From Glandiceps talaboti (Eukaryota > Hemichordata > Enteropneusta > Spengelidae): a stretch of 64,000 bases of DNA. The translations under genes were made by a program, and so were the position numbers. The stretch spans positions 16,783,484 through 16,847,483 of the forward strand of contig NC_135550.1 of assembly GCF_964340395.1 (NCBI RefSeq), in the 5' to 3' direction. The number at the start of each line of letters is the position of its first letter. The stretch's first letter is position 1. Below the pieces are notes generated by a model. It searched no databases, was not told the DNA's origin, and saw nothing but the letters and a program-made list of their open reading frames with translations. This document shows positions 44,742 to 56,195 of this stretch, in pieces.

Positions 44742-47700
44742 CTGGTATCAAATCAAGAATGAAAGGTTATTACATTGGGTGATAGGTAATAGATATTATT
44801 ACAAATGTATCAGTGATTATTTGCATCGATGTGTGAATACTAGTGGTATTTGCAATGCAATGCTATAACGAAAACATTATTGCATATCTGGATGCAAATG
44901 ATATGCAGATGATGGCTTGAAAGTGTGTGACCGCACAATTTGCCATTTCAGATAAAACATATGTAATAATAACAGAATCCCATGCTGTGTAAGTGCCAAT
45001 GTTGGTACTCCATTATTTGCACTCGTGCTTGCACTGTTTTCTGTTTCACTTTCACTTACTAAGCTCATGAAATTATGGCTGTAGAGAACACTGCATGCCT
45101 TTATGTAAATATCACAAGTATGCCATAATTGCACTCACATGTCAAGAGGTTCTGTCATATTCAAACAGTGTTTGATGTCAGTGCCATGCTTGGATGTAAC
45201 AGTGGATTTCAGAAATATGGCTGTCCATGGACACACAGACATATGAGGGACAACATTTACTATTGGGGTTAGTTACTTACCGTTTAGAACGAACATTCCC
45301 AAGAATTGCTGCTGCATCTAGTTCCATATCCACTGCCTGTTGATAACACAAAAGTCTGATAGTTAACACACAATCCTGCACACAATCTTTTGTAGGACTT
45401 CCATAATCTTGGAATACATGTAGGTCTTCTAATCATACTAAACTGACATTCATAATTCATACGACCCATTTACAGGTAGGCATAAGACTGAGGTTAGGAC
45501 AGATTTATGTTTACACATAGGGCAGTCAATGCTTACAACATAATAACTGCTGAACTCACCTTTGTGAAGTCTCCTTTGAAATCTGCCAACATACGAACCT
45601 GAAATGACAATTCAAGTAATGATTTCCATTCAATTTGTCTGGCACCAATAAACCACAAAAAGACACCAAAAGTTTCAAACTCAGTTTAAAACTTTTTGAT
45701 GAATGTTAATAATAATAATAGACAAACTAAATACAAGAATTGGCTATGAATTTGAATTCTATGTCAAACTTATATAAAATGTCCACTTCTTTATAATACA
45801 TATTTATCATTTTGCTATTAGAGTCAAAATGGCAAAATAACAGTGACATGCATGTATCCTATAAGTGTGCCAGGTTTGGATGAAATTGAGTAGTGAGTGT
45901 CTGAAATATGGTTATCAATTTGTAGACAGACACAAGTTATTTGTATACCCCTTTTTTTATTCAGGGTGTACCCATCGAGGGCTAATGAACACTTCCATGA
46001 GAAAAAAAAATAGTAATTTTTTAATTGTTTCATTATTGATCATATTTACTGACCTTATCCTTGGCATTATGAGCATCACCCCATGCATCCATAACAAAGA
46101 CATCGTTAACTGAAACACAAGCAACAACGTCTACACCCTTGGCTTTCAGTTTATCATGATCTGCAACATAGCCTGGTAGATGGGTCTGAAATACAACAGA
46201 GAGTAACAATAAACTGTCTGCTATTAGTTTAGGTAGATGGATCCGAAATACTGTATCACGTATGCTGCACAAAATATTAATACTAAAAAGTGTCTGCAGT
46301 ATAAAAGAAACTGGTGGATTTTGGCGATGATTTTGAAGGTCAAGGTCCTAAAAGAAACCTTGCACTTGAAAATGGGAGGGTACACATTTGAAGGGCGTCT
46401 CAGGGTATATGTATCAAATAAGTAGTTGAGTTATGGAGTAAATAGTGATTTTTGAAAGACAATTATGGCTGTCATTCAATCTTATTTCATAATGTCATTG
46501 AACAAGGTTACAGGAATATAACTTTCTATGACATGACACCTTTATGCCAGGTTTGAATAAAATTGGATATTACATATCATAGGAATGGTTTATTAAGAAC
46601 AGGAAAAAAACAACAATGTACAGTCCCCTTCTGGGCACAGTTTGCAATAAAGTAAATCTTGAACAGTAACAAGTTTAATGCCCTACCCCATGTAACCAGG
46701 GTCTATGATGTAACAGACTGTTCAGTGCTGTTTGACTTACAATCCAAAGTACACCAACCCTACTCCACTCTAAGAGTGAGTGAGTAAATAAAATTGACAC
46801 CTTAATTGCTTCTGGTAGTACTACTGACATCTGTTTATTTTTTTTTACTAAAAATGTATAAAGCTCTTACATACGAATTCTGAATACATACAAGTTTGTA
46901 GCAAAGTTTTGTTTGACAAATCCTTGTCTCACCTTGGAGCAGCCTGGAGTGAAGGCACCAGGGACAGCAAATATTACACCTTTCTTGCCAGCAAACAGCT
47001 CTGCAATGTTGACAGTTGTACCTGGTGTACCCTCTTGTAATACCACACTGGGTAATTTATCACCAACCTGGTATTTAAAACAAGTATGGTTTAGCACATG
47101 AAATACGAGACATTTAGGTGTTCAACTGATATGATTCAGAAGAAACTTATTAATGAACAAGGGGCACATTAAATAGTAACATGATTATATCGCTAACTTT
47201 TTTTTATATCTACTGAGGAATGATTCATAAGAACAATTTCTTAGGGACATTTACATCAACATATGAACATTTCTTTAATATCAACATATGAAGTTTTCCA
47301 CGGATGGATAACCATGGTCCTTTAGTTATTTCTACCAGGTAAAAACAACAGCTTTGCAAATTTAAAGTTACTCCAAGTACCTTCTATTTTTTTAAAAATA
47401 TCGTATGATGTCTTGAATATAGGATAATGGCTCAGGTGGTACATCCCAGGGGTACACCATGGCGTCGGTTTTATCGCCCCGCCCACTTTATTCCATGATC
47501 CACACGTGTGATTTTGAGTTACATTACAGTCCTATGCGTGCAACAATTATGATCGCCTTTATGCCACGTCCATCCTAATTTTTTCTATTCTGCTTCATCT
47601 ACAAACATTAAATAGAATCATCGTACTTCCATGTATACATATGTAGCATAGGCCCTATCGTGTAGAGTCTATGTATGTTAGTCCTGCTTACATGACGGTG

Positions 47701-48155
47701 CACGAGTCTATATTACTGTATACTGAGAATGACACCAACAGCGTGCACAGTTGGAGTGTAAAACGAGCCTCTATTTTACACCTCCTCCGTGCACCAGAAA
47801 CTTGTATATAATTAGTTATAACTGTGGTCTCATTAAAAAAATCTCTGGTCGATCGTGACAGCTGTAAACTTGTAGTGTATAAGTCGTATTAAACTTCCGA
47901 CACATGGCAACCACACTAATCTAGAACAAGGAAGTGACTGGGTGAGCAAGGACGAGGAGATCCAGACGTGAGCACTTGGGAAATCCCTGACTAACATTAC
48001 AGTACGGCTCGCTACCACTGTACAAATGTACCAGTAATCACTGTGCTAGTTGCAACAAACTTTTTGGTTTATAAACGTACCTTGATAGGCATTCTGAGAG
48101 AAGTCGCTGTGAAGAAGGACCGTGAAAGTACACGAATTGACGCCGTAGAAAGCAT
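44636..48155 (-). CDS. PRDX5: Peroxiredoxin-5 (thioredoxin-dependent peroxidase), six exons, complete
   Basis: Minus-strand exons 48081-48155, 46933-47067, 46054-46185, 45560-45598, 45281-45336 and 44636-44741, all GT-AG with agreeing phases, encode 180 residues. Residues 1-25 (MLSTASIRVLSRSFFTATSL..) are rich in Ser, Arg and Thr without acids, a likely mitochondrial presequence; a second Met at 22 could start a cytosolic form. PGAFTPGCSK holds the peroxidatic Cys (residue 68) with the conserved Pro and Thr; TGLTCSL holds the resolving Cys (170); GNVRSKR supplies the conserved Arg. A third Cys at 93 (VVACVSVND) is also shared with vertebrates. The enzyme reduces hydrogen peroxide, alkyl hydroperoxides and peroxynitrite. 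The C terminus is EQL, not the SQL peroxisomal signal of mammals, so peroxisomal targeting is doubtful. Confidence 0.97.
44742..45280 (-). other. PRDX5 intron 5
   Basis: 539 bases. The segment 44836-44886 (CTAGTGGTATTTGCA, then AACATTATTGCATA) recurs at 63948-64000, marking a dispersed repeat. Confidence 0.65.
45281..45336 (-). CDS. PRDX5: PRDX5 exon 5 (56 nt)
   Basis: Encodes AVDMELDAAAILGNVRSK plus two bases of the next Arg codon. Donor AACG|gtaagt. Confidence 0.95.
45560..45598 (-). CDS. PRDX5: PRDX5 exon 4 (39 nt)
   Basis: 13 codons, VRMLADFKGDFTK, phase 0-0. Donor ACAAAG|gtgagt. Confidence 0.95.
46054..46185 (-). CDS. PRDX5: PRDX5 exon 3
   Basis: 44 codons, phase 0-0: THLPGYVADHDKLKAKGVDV, VACVSVNDVFVMDAWGDAHN and AKDK. 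Donor GATAAG|gtcagt. Confidence 0.97.
46186..46932 (-). other. PRDX5 intron 2
   Basis: 747 bases; includes an ACTCTAAGAGTGAGTGAGTAAA stretch but no exon. Confidence 0.75.
46933..47067 (-). CDS. PRDX5: PRDX5 exon 2 (peroxidatic Cys)
   Basis: 45 codons, phase 0-0, from VGDKLPSVVLQEGTPG to PGAFTPGCSK. Donor CCAAG|gtgaga. Confidence 0.97.
47068..48080 (-). other. PRDX5 intron 1
   Basis: 1013 bases, more CG-rich than the rest of the locus between 47440 and 48080. No exon or repeat recognised. Confidence 0.8.
48081..48155 (-). CDS. PRDX5: PRDX5 exon 1 (presequence)
   Basis: ATG at 48153-48155; 25 codons; donor ATCAAG|gtacgt. A longer open frame on the same strand here is in another phase and does not join to exon 2. 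Confidence 0.9.
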
Positions 48156-49447
48156 TAAAGTGAAATATGTAAATGAGTGGCTCTGAGCTCGATTTAGATA
48201 TCTCGCGATGTGCAGTGGTGGGCTGGCCGCCAGTAATAGACTGTACAGCGCATGAGGCAGCTTTCACTATTTTTAGGGGTGTTTTGAGGTTGAAGGGGCA
48301 TATTCCACCACATGGACACGTAACTATAGACCACAGGCAAGTGAGAAATTACTTGTCTGTGACTTTATGTAAGATTACGTTCTCATGTTCGCGATGATAA
48401 GTTCACCGTGGTGATACTTCCATGGTTCATACATGTAGAAGAATACGATAGCACAACGTACCGGGAAAACAATGATCAATTCCAAGTGCAACGAACTCGG
48501 GCTTTCGGCCATTGGCGGACAGAAGTACTTCCCAGGTTTGCTTCTGGTGGCATGTTGGGGGGGGGGGGCAAACCATAGACGCGACCATATACGGGGAGGG
48601 TCCTCCAGACAGAGGTTTTTTTGTGTGTGTGTTCACACGGTATGAGAAAGGGTATACTTTTCAGCAAAGTAAGATATCCAGTCAGTACTATAAATTGTAA
48701 ATTAAAAAATAATGAATGGAAACCATGTCATGCTCGGATTTCGTTGACCGTCAATATCGTGTTTTGATGTCTTCTTATGACACTTGCTCTGACACTACAT
48801 TGTATTTACAGTGCGTTTCCCTAAAGCGAGTCTGTAGAATCTGTTAAAGTAGTATGCATGCTGTTACTGTATCATTAACTAAATACAGAGCCCACACAGT
48901 GTAAGTGATGTTCGTGTGTTATCTTTCTGGTGTCTATCTCAACATGAAACCTTCTGATCAGGCTCACTGATCTTGATACTTCTTTGACTCGCTTTGAGGA
49001 AAAACACTGTAGTACCTTTGACGATAATAAGATGAAAACATCATTATTACTACAATGCGCCATGTTCTTGCAAATGGGACACTTCAAAGCAATCTATGGT
49101 ATCTATTTTGTATGACACAGTTGGTAGATATGAGAGAGGGTATCTTTTTTAAATTTTTGGTATGAAAGTTTGGGTTTAGAGGTCTCAGATGAGCCCTCCC
49201 CCTGTACCATTTTATCACCGTTGCCCCCCCCCCCCCCTTCGGGTTTTGCCTCCATGTCAGGGTTCACTATATAGATACATATATCAAAAACAATTTAAAT
49301 TCCTGTCCAAACTTGTCGCATCAAAACGAGTACAGGAAGTATTCAACAGATTGCTGTATACCAAACTATTACATGTACCGGTAATACTCCAATTCATTGT
49401 TTATAATTTCAATTACAAGTGTAATAATGCATACTAGTATCTCTATT
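48156..49447. other. Upstream region of PRDX5
   Basis: Holds the presumed PRDX5 promoter (start not resolvable), a poly-G tract at 48557-48568 and a poly-C tract at 49224-49238. No gene is seen. Confidence 0.55.
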
Positions 49448-49606
49448 AGTCTTGCTGCTAGACGTTCGGGCTTTCTTTCGATGCTATAACTATAAGCGAA
49501 CGAAGTTCGCATGTGAGGGCTTGCCCGAATCCTCGATAGCGTTGTTCGGCTGTGTGTCGTATTTTATCGGAAGAACATCCGAGGGCTAGCTGATAGACTA
49601 TATCTC
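49448..49606. mobile_element. Miniature inverted-repeat element, about 160 bp
   Basis: The left end AGTCTTGCTGCTAGACGTTC and the reverse complement of the right end (AGTCTATCAGCTAGCCCTCG) match imperfectly over about 23 bases. The interior contains GCGAACGAAGTTCGC. It directly abuts the LINE fragment. Confidence 0.6.
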
Positions 49607-50518
49607 TAAAAAGAACCTTTCTTTGCCCACTTCCTTTTCTGTTTTCTATAACAACGCGTCTCTTTCTTTCAGCGAAGTTGAAAAATCACTCGGACTTATC
49701 ATTGACTCTACACTCTCATGGACTTCACATTGTCAACATTTGCATGCAAAAGTATCTTCTAATCTTGCAGCTCTTCGTCACATTGCTAAATACTTAGATG
49801 TATCTACTAAAAAACTTTTCTACTTTAGTTATATTCAGCCCTTTTTTGATACTTGTTGCAACATATGGTCTCATGCAAGTAAAGGTGATATTGACAAATT
49901 ATATAAACTTCAGAAGCGTGCAATCCGGCTAATTTTAAATATTTCTACCATTGAAATGCAATCCAAAGGGATTTCCAGTATTGACCTTTTTAAACGACTT
50001 CATATTTTACCACTTGAAAAGAGATTTCTATTTAATAAGTACATTCTGATTTTCAAATGTCTACATAACCTGGCTCCTATGTACCTCTCTGACCTCCTTC
50101 ATAAAAGGAGTTCAAGTAACCAAATGGGCACCCGTTCCTGCACCAACAATCTTTTGTATTTACCATTTCCAAATTGTCGTATTTTTACTCAGTCATTTAG
50201 TTTTGAAAGCTCCAAACTTTGGAACATTTTACCTACTCACCTTATCAGTATTACGAATTTAACTTGTTTCAAAAAATCTTTAAATTCATACCTATTTGAA
50301 TCTCTTTAATCCTTTTACATTGTCTGTGGTCATACAATTTTATCTCTTTTACGTTTCATACTTTTTAATGTTTTTCAATTTTTATGTGTGTTACCTTGTT
50401 TTGTTTTTGTTGTTGTATTGTATACATTTGCTTTAGGGCCCCTGGGAAGATTAGGCTGGACCTAACAGGGTCACCCTTTTTCTTTTTGAAATAAAAGTCG
50501 TTATTATTATATTATTAC
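49607..50518 (+). mobile_element. 5'-truncated non-LTR retrotransposon (LINE; CR1/L2/Jockey-like)
   Basis: An open frame ending at 50309 (about 228 codons) has the features that follow the reverse-transcriptase core in these LINEs: KSLGLIIDSTLSWTSHCQHL, YIQPFFDTCCNIWSHAS, LYKLQKRAIRLILN, KCLHNLAPMYLSDLL and a tail with SFESSKLWNILPTHL and FKKSLNSYLFESL. The 3' UTR carries GGGCCCCTGGGAAGATTAGG and GGGTCACCCTTTT, then AATAAAA and a (TTA)n tail, typical of the group. The endonuclease and most of the RT are absent. The intact frame suggests a fairly recent insertion. Confidence 0.87.
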
Positions 50519-50701
50519 ATACTGACAACAAACGGTGATCTCAGTCATGTCCGATATTAGCCTATAGGTGAACTATGGCTGGTGATTACGAAAGGTGATT
50601 GTCCCAACTGTTTTACGTGGTGTTCATGAGTGCGTCACAAAAAAGTCATTTTCACCACGTGCACCAACTTCTTTTAAAATGTGAGAAATAACAAATCCGC
50701 T

Positions 50702-50914
50702 ATACATTAGGGAAGGGAATTCTGGGTAAGCAAACAATGCAGGTGTTTGAATACTTATGCTTACGTCACCGGTGCCCACATCTATCAGTCAGTCTATTGT
50801 TTTGATAAAATCCATATGGAAATAAGTATAGACACTTATGCTCTTGGTGACATCAGCATAGATAATTGGGCACCTCGATTGTTTGCATACCCAGAATTCC
50901 CTACCTCGATGTAG
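50702..50914. mobile_element. Miniature inverted-repeat element, 213 bp
   Basis: TACATTAGGGAAGGGAATTC, TGGGTAAGCAAACAAT at the left is matched inverted by ATTGTTTGCATACCCA, GAATTCCCTACCTCGATGTA at the right, arms about 42 bp with few mismatches. An inner inverted pair, ACTTATGCT..AGCATA, extends the fold. TA at both outer edges is compatible with a TA target site. Confidence 0.82.
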
Positions 50915-51290
50915 AGAGATTGGCTAATCTGAACAATGTTACTTCATTTATTTATTAGAGAAGTCGCATGATGATATGAAAGTGATTTTTATGACCAATG
51001 AACTAAATCAGCCATGCCTATCATTGACAGGTAAAAAAAAATCAGTTTCATCCCTACATAAGTCCATTTGGTATGACAAGAACTGTAGACCACTCCCTTC
51101 TCCTTATTTTAATCAGATGTAGATGTTGATACAATAAAATACATCCAAGTCATTCATCCCTCATCCATCCATCCACCCACTCTCACATTAATCCGACCCA
51201 TCCATCCATCCGTCCATGCATCCATCCAAATGGTTTTCAGTCTCACTACACTTTGGCTCCAATCTGATTACAATCTGTTGCAATGAATAG

Positions 51291-51400
51291 GCTAGATTTC
51301 TTTATTTATCTCTGTGATTGCCACCTTGGGAGGCAGCAATATGATCACTCGAAACGACACATAAACGAATGAAAGAGAGGTAAATAAAGAAATCTAGCCA
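51291..51400. mobile_element. Hairpin element, 110 bp
   Basis: The ends GGCTAGATTTCTTTATTTAT and the inverted TAAATAAAGAAATCTAGCC form a 24-bp stem (CTCT/AGAG continuing). Confidence 0.78.
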
Positions 51401-52154
51401 TATTGACATCAGATTGACTTTGGCTCATAACACAGGCAATCATGGAATGAATATTTTTGGACATTTTATTCCATAAAATTGGCATGAATATATAATTACA
51501 ACATCTCTAACCAACAAAATAGTTGTGTATGTATGTATAATGTGCAAATAAGATCAAACTGTAATACTGCAATACTTAGACAAGTTTTATAACTTTCAAC
51601 TCTAGAGGGCAGTGTAACTAATAATTGATGCTGCCAACAATTTCCATACATAATTGTAATATTTTCTGTAAGACTCTTTTTGTACTGTATGTCAAAATAC
51701 TGACAATCGTAGGACATTCCCATCACCTACTAGAATGTCACTGATAATGAAAGTGCCAACTGTAACGATTTTTAAAATATAATTTTGAGCGGTTTTTTGT
51801 ACTGAATTACTACTGTAAAATACCATTTCAGAAATCAGTGACTCTAAGTTCAAAGTCAGTAATACAGGTATAGATATTATTATGATATTAAAACATGGAT
51901 ACTGTAATATAGAATATGAAAACTTAATAAAATGTAACTTCATTCTTTTTAAATGTTAAGTTACCAGTACTTGTGTATAATGGAAAAAATCTACACCATG
52001 AAACACTATTTCAGATACTTGAATTTCTGTGCAAGTTAGTGAATGTCTCAGTTCAGCTTTATAGTACAGTTTTAGGTGTGAAACCTAATGGTTGTCTGAC
52101 ACAGCTTTAGAAGAAGTTGGTCTCAACAGAAACAAGCGACCTATCGGTCAGAAT

Positions 52155-54442
52155 AGCTCCGCTGTTTTTTTTTTTAATTTAATTTTTTATTTTGGTGACA
52201 TGTAGAAGTGGTTCAGGTCTTCACTATGCAGTTTTGTTTTAGCGATGCAATAAAGTGGTTAGTGGTTTCATATGATGTCTCACTATAAAACACATTTTAC
52301 ACAGAAGTTGGTAATGTATTGTACTTTTATACCATAGTCACCATTTTATAACAAAAATCTACTGTTATGAAAAATTGCACAAAATCTCAGAAAAAAATGA
52401 CTGGGAAATGCACACAAGAAAAAGAAAAAAAGAGGATTTTGAGGTTGGCTATAAATAATTCCAGTGTCTTACAGCTGTAACCCTTGAAAATTTTAATGAT
52501 GAATGAAATAAACTAGGGATCTAAAATAATTTTGAGGCAATTTGAATTTCAATTTTCTAACAAATTTACAAAGTCAACAACATTCAACTTGTACTAGTTG
52601 TGGTAGATATATATAGGGAAGAAATGTATTAATCGCCATCTTAGTTTCCGTACGGCGACAATCTCAAGTTAAGTACCCGGAAGAGAGTCATTCTCAGCCA
52701 TACGTTACAGTGGTAACACTCGTTCATGTTCGGTTACCTTTCACAAAGAAAACACAACGAAATGGTTGAAATGATCTTTTTTTTTAATTTCTTTTCATCA
52801 CAACAACAAAATCTGCGTGATTGATCAAAAGTGTTGTAAACTAAACCAGAAAGAATTATCGGACTGGCTAAACTTCCCGATGAACTGGAGTAAGGTCCTA
52901 CTACTTCCAAGTAAGCCTCGATAGTACTATAGTACGTGAGAAAATCGTCTCAAACTAGCGATACAACTTTCAAAATATAACTTGACATGTCTTCATTTGT
53001 TAGAGTTATACAATTCAAGACGGGTTTTCACTCGAAAACAACAATTCTGTGAATAATGACACTCTGAACGCAGCGATTTCTCGGACGATGTTACCACTGT
53101 AACGTATGGCTGACAACGACTTGCTTCCGGGTTAGTCCCTCATGCATACGGGTGGATTGTCGGCGATTAATACATACATCGTCTGATATTTTAATTCACA
53201 GTATTTCTTGTGACCGGCGCCTGTCAGCAGACTCTGCCATTTTTTTCATCATTCCATTGTATTTAAACCTTGTACTTGACATTTCGCAATATTTATAATT
53301 CTCAACAAAATACCTCAACATGCCTCACTTCGCTCGTACTCAAAGCAGCCCCGCGCGGTATGATCACTGACACTGATGACATGATGAGAGAGAACCTTTT
53401 CGGATTTACATGTAAAACGGGGAAAGATACGCAAAACATAATGCAAAGTCTAAAGCCAAATTAAAGTTGTAATTATTTTAATTATTTTTACTTGCCAAAT
53501 ATTTGCATTTTGGAAAGGCAAGACACGTTCATGTCGTTTAACTTTACATGTGAACTGTCGGCCATAACTTCAACCGCATGTCTGGCATGCCCTTCCTTAC
53601 GCAAGTTGTCTGAATTCTGGTTCACTGTCATTCCAAATTGCACGACAATATAGAATTAACCACAAGTTACATGTTATCTGAAAACATCACACTTTTATAG
53701 TGGGTCTGAAGTGTGATTTTAGTGAGTACCAAGAACGTCCTGTGTTGATACTCAAGATGCTTGCTGTGGAAAATCGCTCGGTCAAATGAGGTCACCTTCA
53801 GCTTCTGGTCGAATCAGGATAGAGTATGCAAATGAGGATGTTGCGGACTGATTTGAAGTTTACAACCCTGTTTCGAACAAACGCTTGTCATTTGGGCGCC
53901 CAATGCGTAGAATTATGACTATAGCACATATTACATTGCTTGTTTGACGTCAATAGTGTCTTTTGAAAAGTGGCAGTTTACTTAAAGTCTCGTCGACTGA
54001 TTTCCAATATGGCGTCGGTCATTATGCTCATTAACATATTCATTTTTTTTTCAAATTACAAAAAAAAAATCATAAAAAATAAAAATGAGGATGTGCTGAC
54101 TTGAAATTAACAAATCTGAGTAAGCTACCCCCTGCGCATCAACACGCCAGATATCAAAGCAATCTAATAAGAGGTTTTCAAGGAGTTGATGAAAATGACA
54201 TTTTATGAAAAAAAATCATAAAAAATTGAAAATGGCACAGATCAACTTGGCATGAACAAATCTGAATAGCCTCCCCCCAGGGAACATGCACACCAAATAT
54301 CGAAGAATTCCGACTGTCACTTCCGGAGTAGATAGTAAAAATATAAAAGTTTGACGGACACCTATGATTCACTCTACTCTCTATACCTCAATACCCACCT
54401 ATACCTAAAGCTACGCTTTCAGCTTTCGCTGACAGCGGAGCT
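52155..54442. mobile_element. Putative 2.3 kb inverted-repeat element with nested MITE
   Basis: AGCTCCGCTGT at 52155-52165 is matched inverted by ACAGCGGAGCT at 54432-54442, and an A/T-rich run adjoins both ends. The right part has two tandem 125-base copies (54055-54190, 54190-54320) starting AAAAATCATAAAAAAT. The pairing rests on 11 bases, so the outer limits are uncertain. No transposase was found. Confidence 0.45.
52624..53176. mobile_element. MITE with long (~95 bp) terminal inverted repeats
   Basis: The left end ATGTATTAATCGCC and the right end GGCGATTAATACAT are perfect inverts. The arms extend inward with TCAGCCATACGTTACAGTGG on the left and CCACTGTAACGTATGGCTGA on the right. About 550 bp; no coding capacity. 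Confidence 0.85.
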
Positions 54443-54485
54443 AAAAAAAATGATCCCGTGTAAACCCTATGGCTCCACTAATAAC

Positions 54486-54892
54486 ACTATTGCCAGAACC
54501 AGAACCTAGGCTAGGATAGCATCCCAAACCAGAACCTAGGCTAGGATAGCATCCCAAACCAGAACCTAGGCTAGGATAGCATCCAGAATGAGAACCTAGG
54601 CTAGGATAGCATCCAGAACCAGATCCTAGGCTAGGATAGCATCCCAAACCAGAACCTAGGCTAGGATAGCATCCAGAACCAGAACCTAGGCTAGGATAGC
54701 ATCCAGAACCAGAACCTAGGTTAGGATAGCATCCAGAACCAGATCCTAGGCTAGGATAGCATCCAGAACCAGAACCTAGGCTAGGATAGCATCCAGAACC
54801 AGAACCTAGGCTAGGATAGCATCCAGAACCAGATCCTAGGCTAGGATAGCATCCAGAACCAGAACCTAGGCTAGGATAGCATCCAGAACATA
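54486..54892. repeat. 30-bp minisatellite, about 13 units
   Basis: Unit GAACCTAGGCTAGGATAGCA plus TCCAGAACCA. Each unit contains the palindrome CCTAGG. The array is open on the minus strand as GCYPSLGSGS repeats because the unit is divisible by three; no evidence of a gene. Confidence 0.95.
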
Positions 54893-55484
54893 AATTGAGT
54901 TTACACATTTTATGATTCCTGCATTGATTATTAAAAAGTATTTGTATTCTAATTACTGAAGAATACATAGCCATCACTTGGTAGCGACACACATCTCAAA
55001 CTTGGTAGTTTAATAGGCATATATATATATAAATACATATTAAATAATTTGATGATCCACTGGATCATCTCAGACATTCAGTATGATTGCTAGATTGCTA
55101 GCCAACAACAAGTCTCTAGGCTACAGTAAAGCTTACATTCAGTATGGCAACATGATATATATTTATCATAATGTAACCCGTAGGCATAGTGGCCAGATTT
55201 GCCTACCAATTTCACTTTTTATAAATATAAATATTATAGCATCTACTTGGCAATCATACATAAAGAGTTACTGTTAGGATTGCTGTCCTGCTCAGCTTAG
55301 AAGTCATGAAAAGTAAAATCTGTGTCAGTGTGATATCCTGGAGAACATGGCCTGGTCAGATTGTTTGAGGAAGCAGTGTACACCAAAATGACACATCAAG
55401 AATCAGGTAAGCTTAGCTGTGTAATTATGGGATGTCTTGCCTAGCAGCCTGGAGACTTGGCCATCTGGCTTGAAAACATTGTTC
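54893..55484. other. Unremarkable AT-rich spacer
   Basis: Nothing recognised between the two minisatellites. Confidence 0.6.
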
Positions 55485-56195
55485 CCCAGAACATATACTG
55501 TCAAGCCAGTATGTTGAGTCAGATAAGCAAGGCTCTGGGATATACTGTCAAGCCAGTATGTCAAGTCAGATAGCCAAGTCTCTGGGATATACTGCCAAGC
55601 CAGTATGTCAAGTTAGATAGCCAAGTCTCTGGGCTATACTGTCAAGCCAGTATGTCAAGTCAGATAGCCAAGTCTCTGGGATATACTGCCAAGCCAGTAT
55701 GTCAAGTCAGATAGCCAAGTCTGTGGGCTATACTGTCAAGTCAGTATGTCAAGTTAGATAGCCAAGTCTCTGGGCTATACTGTCAAGCCAGTATGTCAAG
55801 TTAGATAGCCAAGTCTCTGGGCTATACTGTCAAGCCAGTATGTCAATCAGATAGCCAAGTCTCTGGGCTATACTGCCAAGCCAGTATGTCAAGTTAGATA
55901 GCCAAGTCTCTGGGCTATGCTGTCAAGCCAGTATGTCAAATCGATAGCCAAGTCTCTGGGATATACTGTCAAGCCAGTATGTCAAGTCAGAGAGCCAAGT
56001 CTCTGGAATATACTGTCAAGCCAGTATGTCAAGTCAGATAGCCAAGTCTCTGGGTTATACTGTCAAGCCAGTATGTCAAGTCAGATAGCCAAGTCTCTGG
56101 GATATAATGTCAAACAAGTATGTCAAGTCAGATAGCCAAGTGTCTGGGATATAATGTCAAACAAGTATGTCAAGTCAGATAGCCAAGTGTCTGGG
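55485..56195. repeat. Minisatellite, unit about 46 bp, about 15 copies
   Basis: Unit GGATATACTGTCAAGCCAGT / ATGTCAAGTCAGATAGCCAA / GTCTCT with scattered variants (TGCCAAGCC, GTTAGATAG). It begins and ends gradually. Confidence 0.95.

Larger units (their letters stand above)
50519..52154. other. Intergenic DNA with two small hairpin elements
   Basis: Contains the elements at 50702-50914 and 51291-51400 and a CATC-rich stretch at 51150-51230. No gene. Confidence 0.75.

Noticed and set aside
48046-48267. 73-codon minus-strand frame overlapping the PRDX5 start
   Set aside because: It is in another phase and cannot join to PRDX5 exon 2; the 25-codon presequence frame does.
53270-53464. 64-codon plus-strand frame with ITDTDDMMRENLFGF
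   Set aside because: It lies in the putative 2.3 kb element; no splice sites or recognised domain, and chance is likely at this length.
54441-54992. 183-codon minus-strand frame with GCYPSLGSGS repeats
   Set aside because: Minisatellite without stop codons; no start context, splice sites or homology seen.
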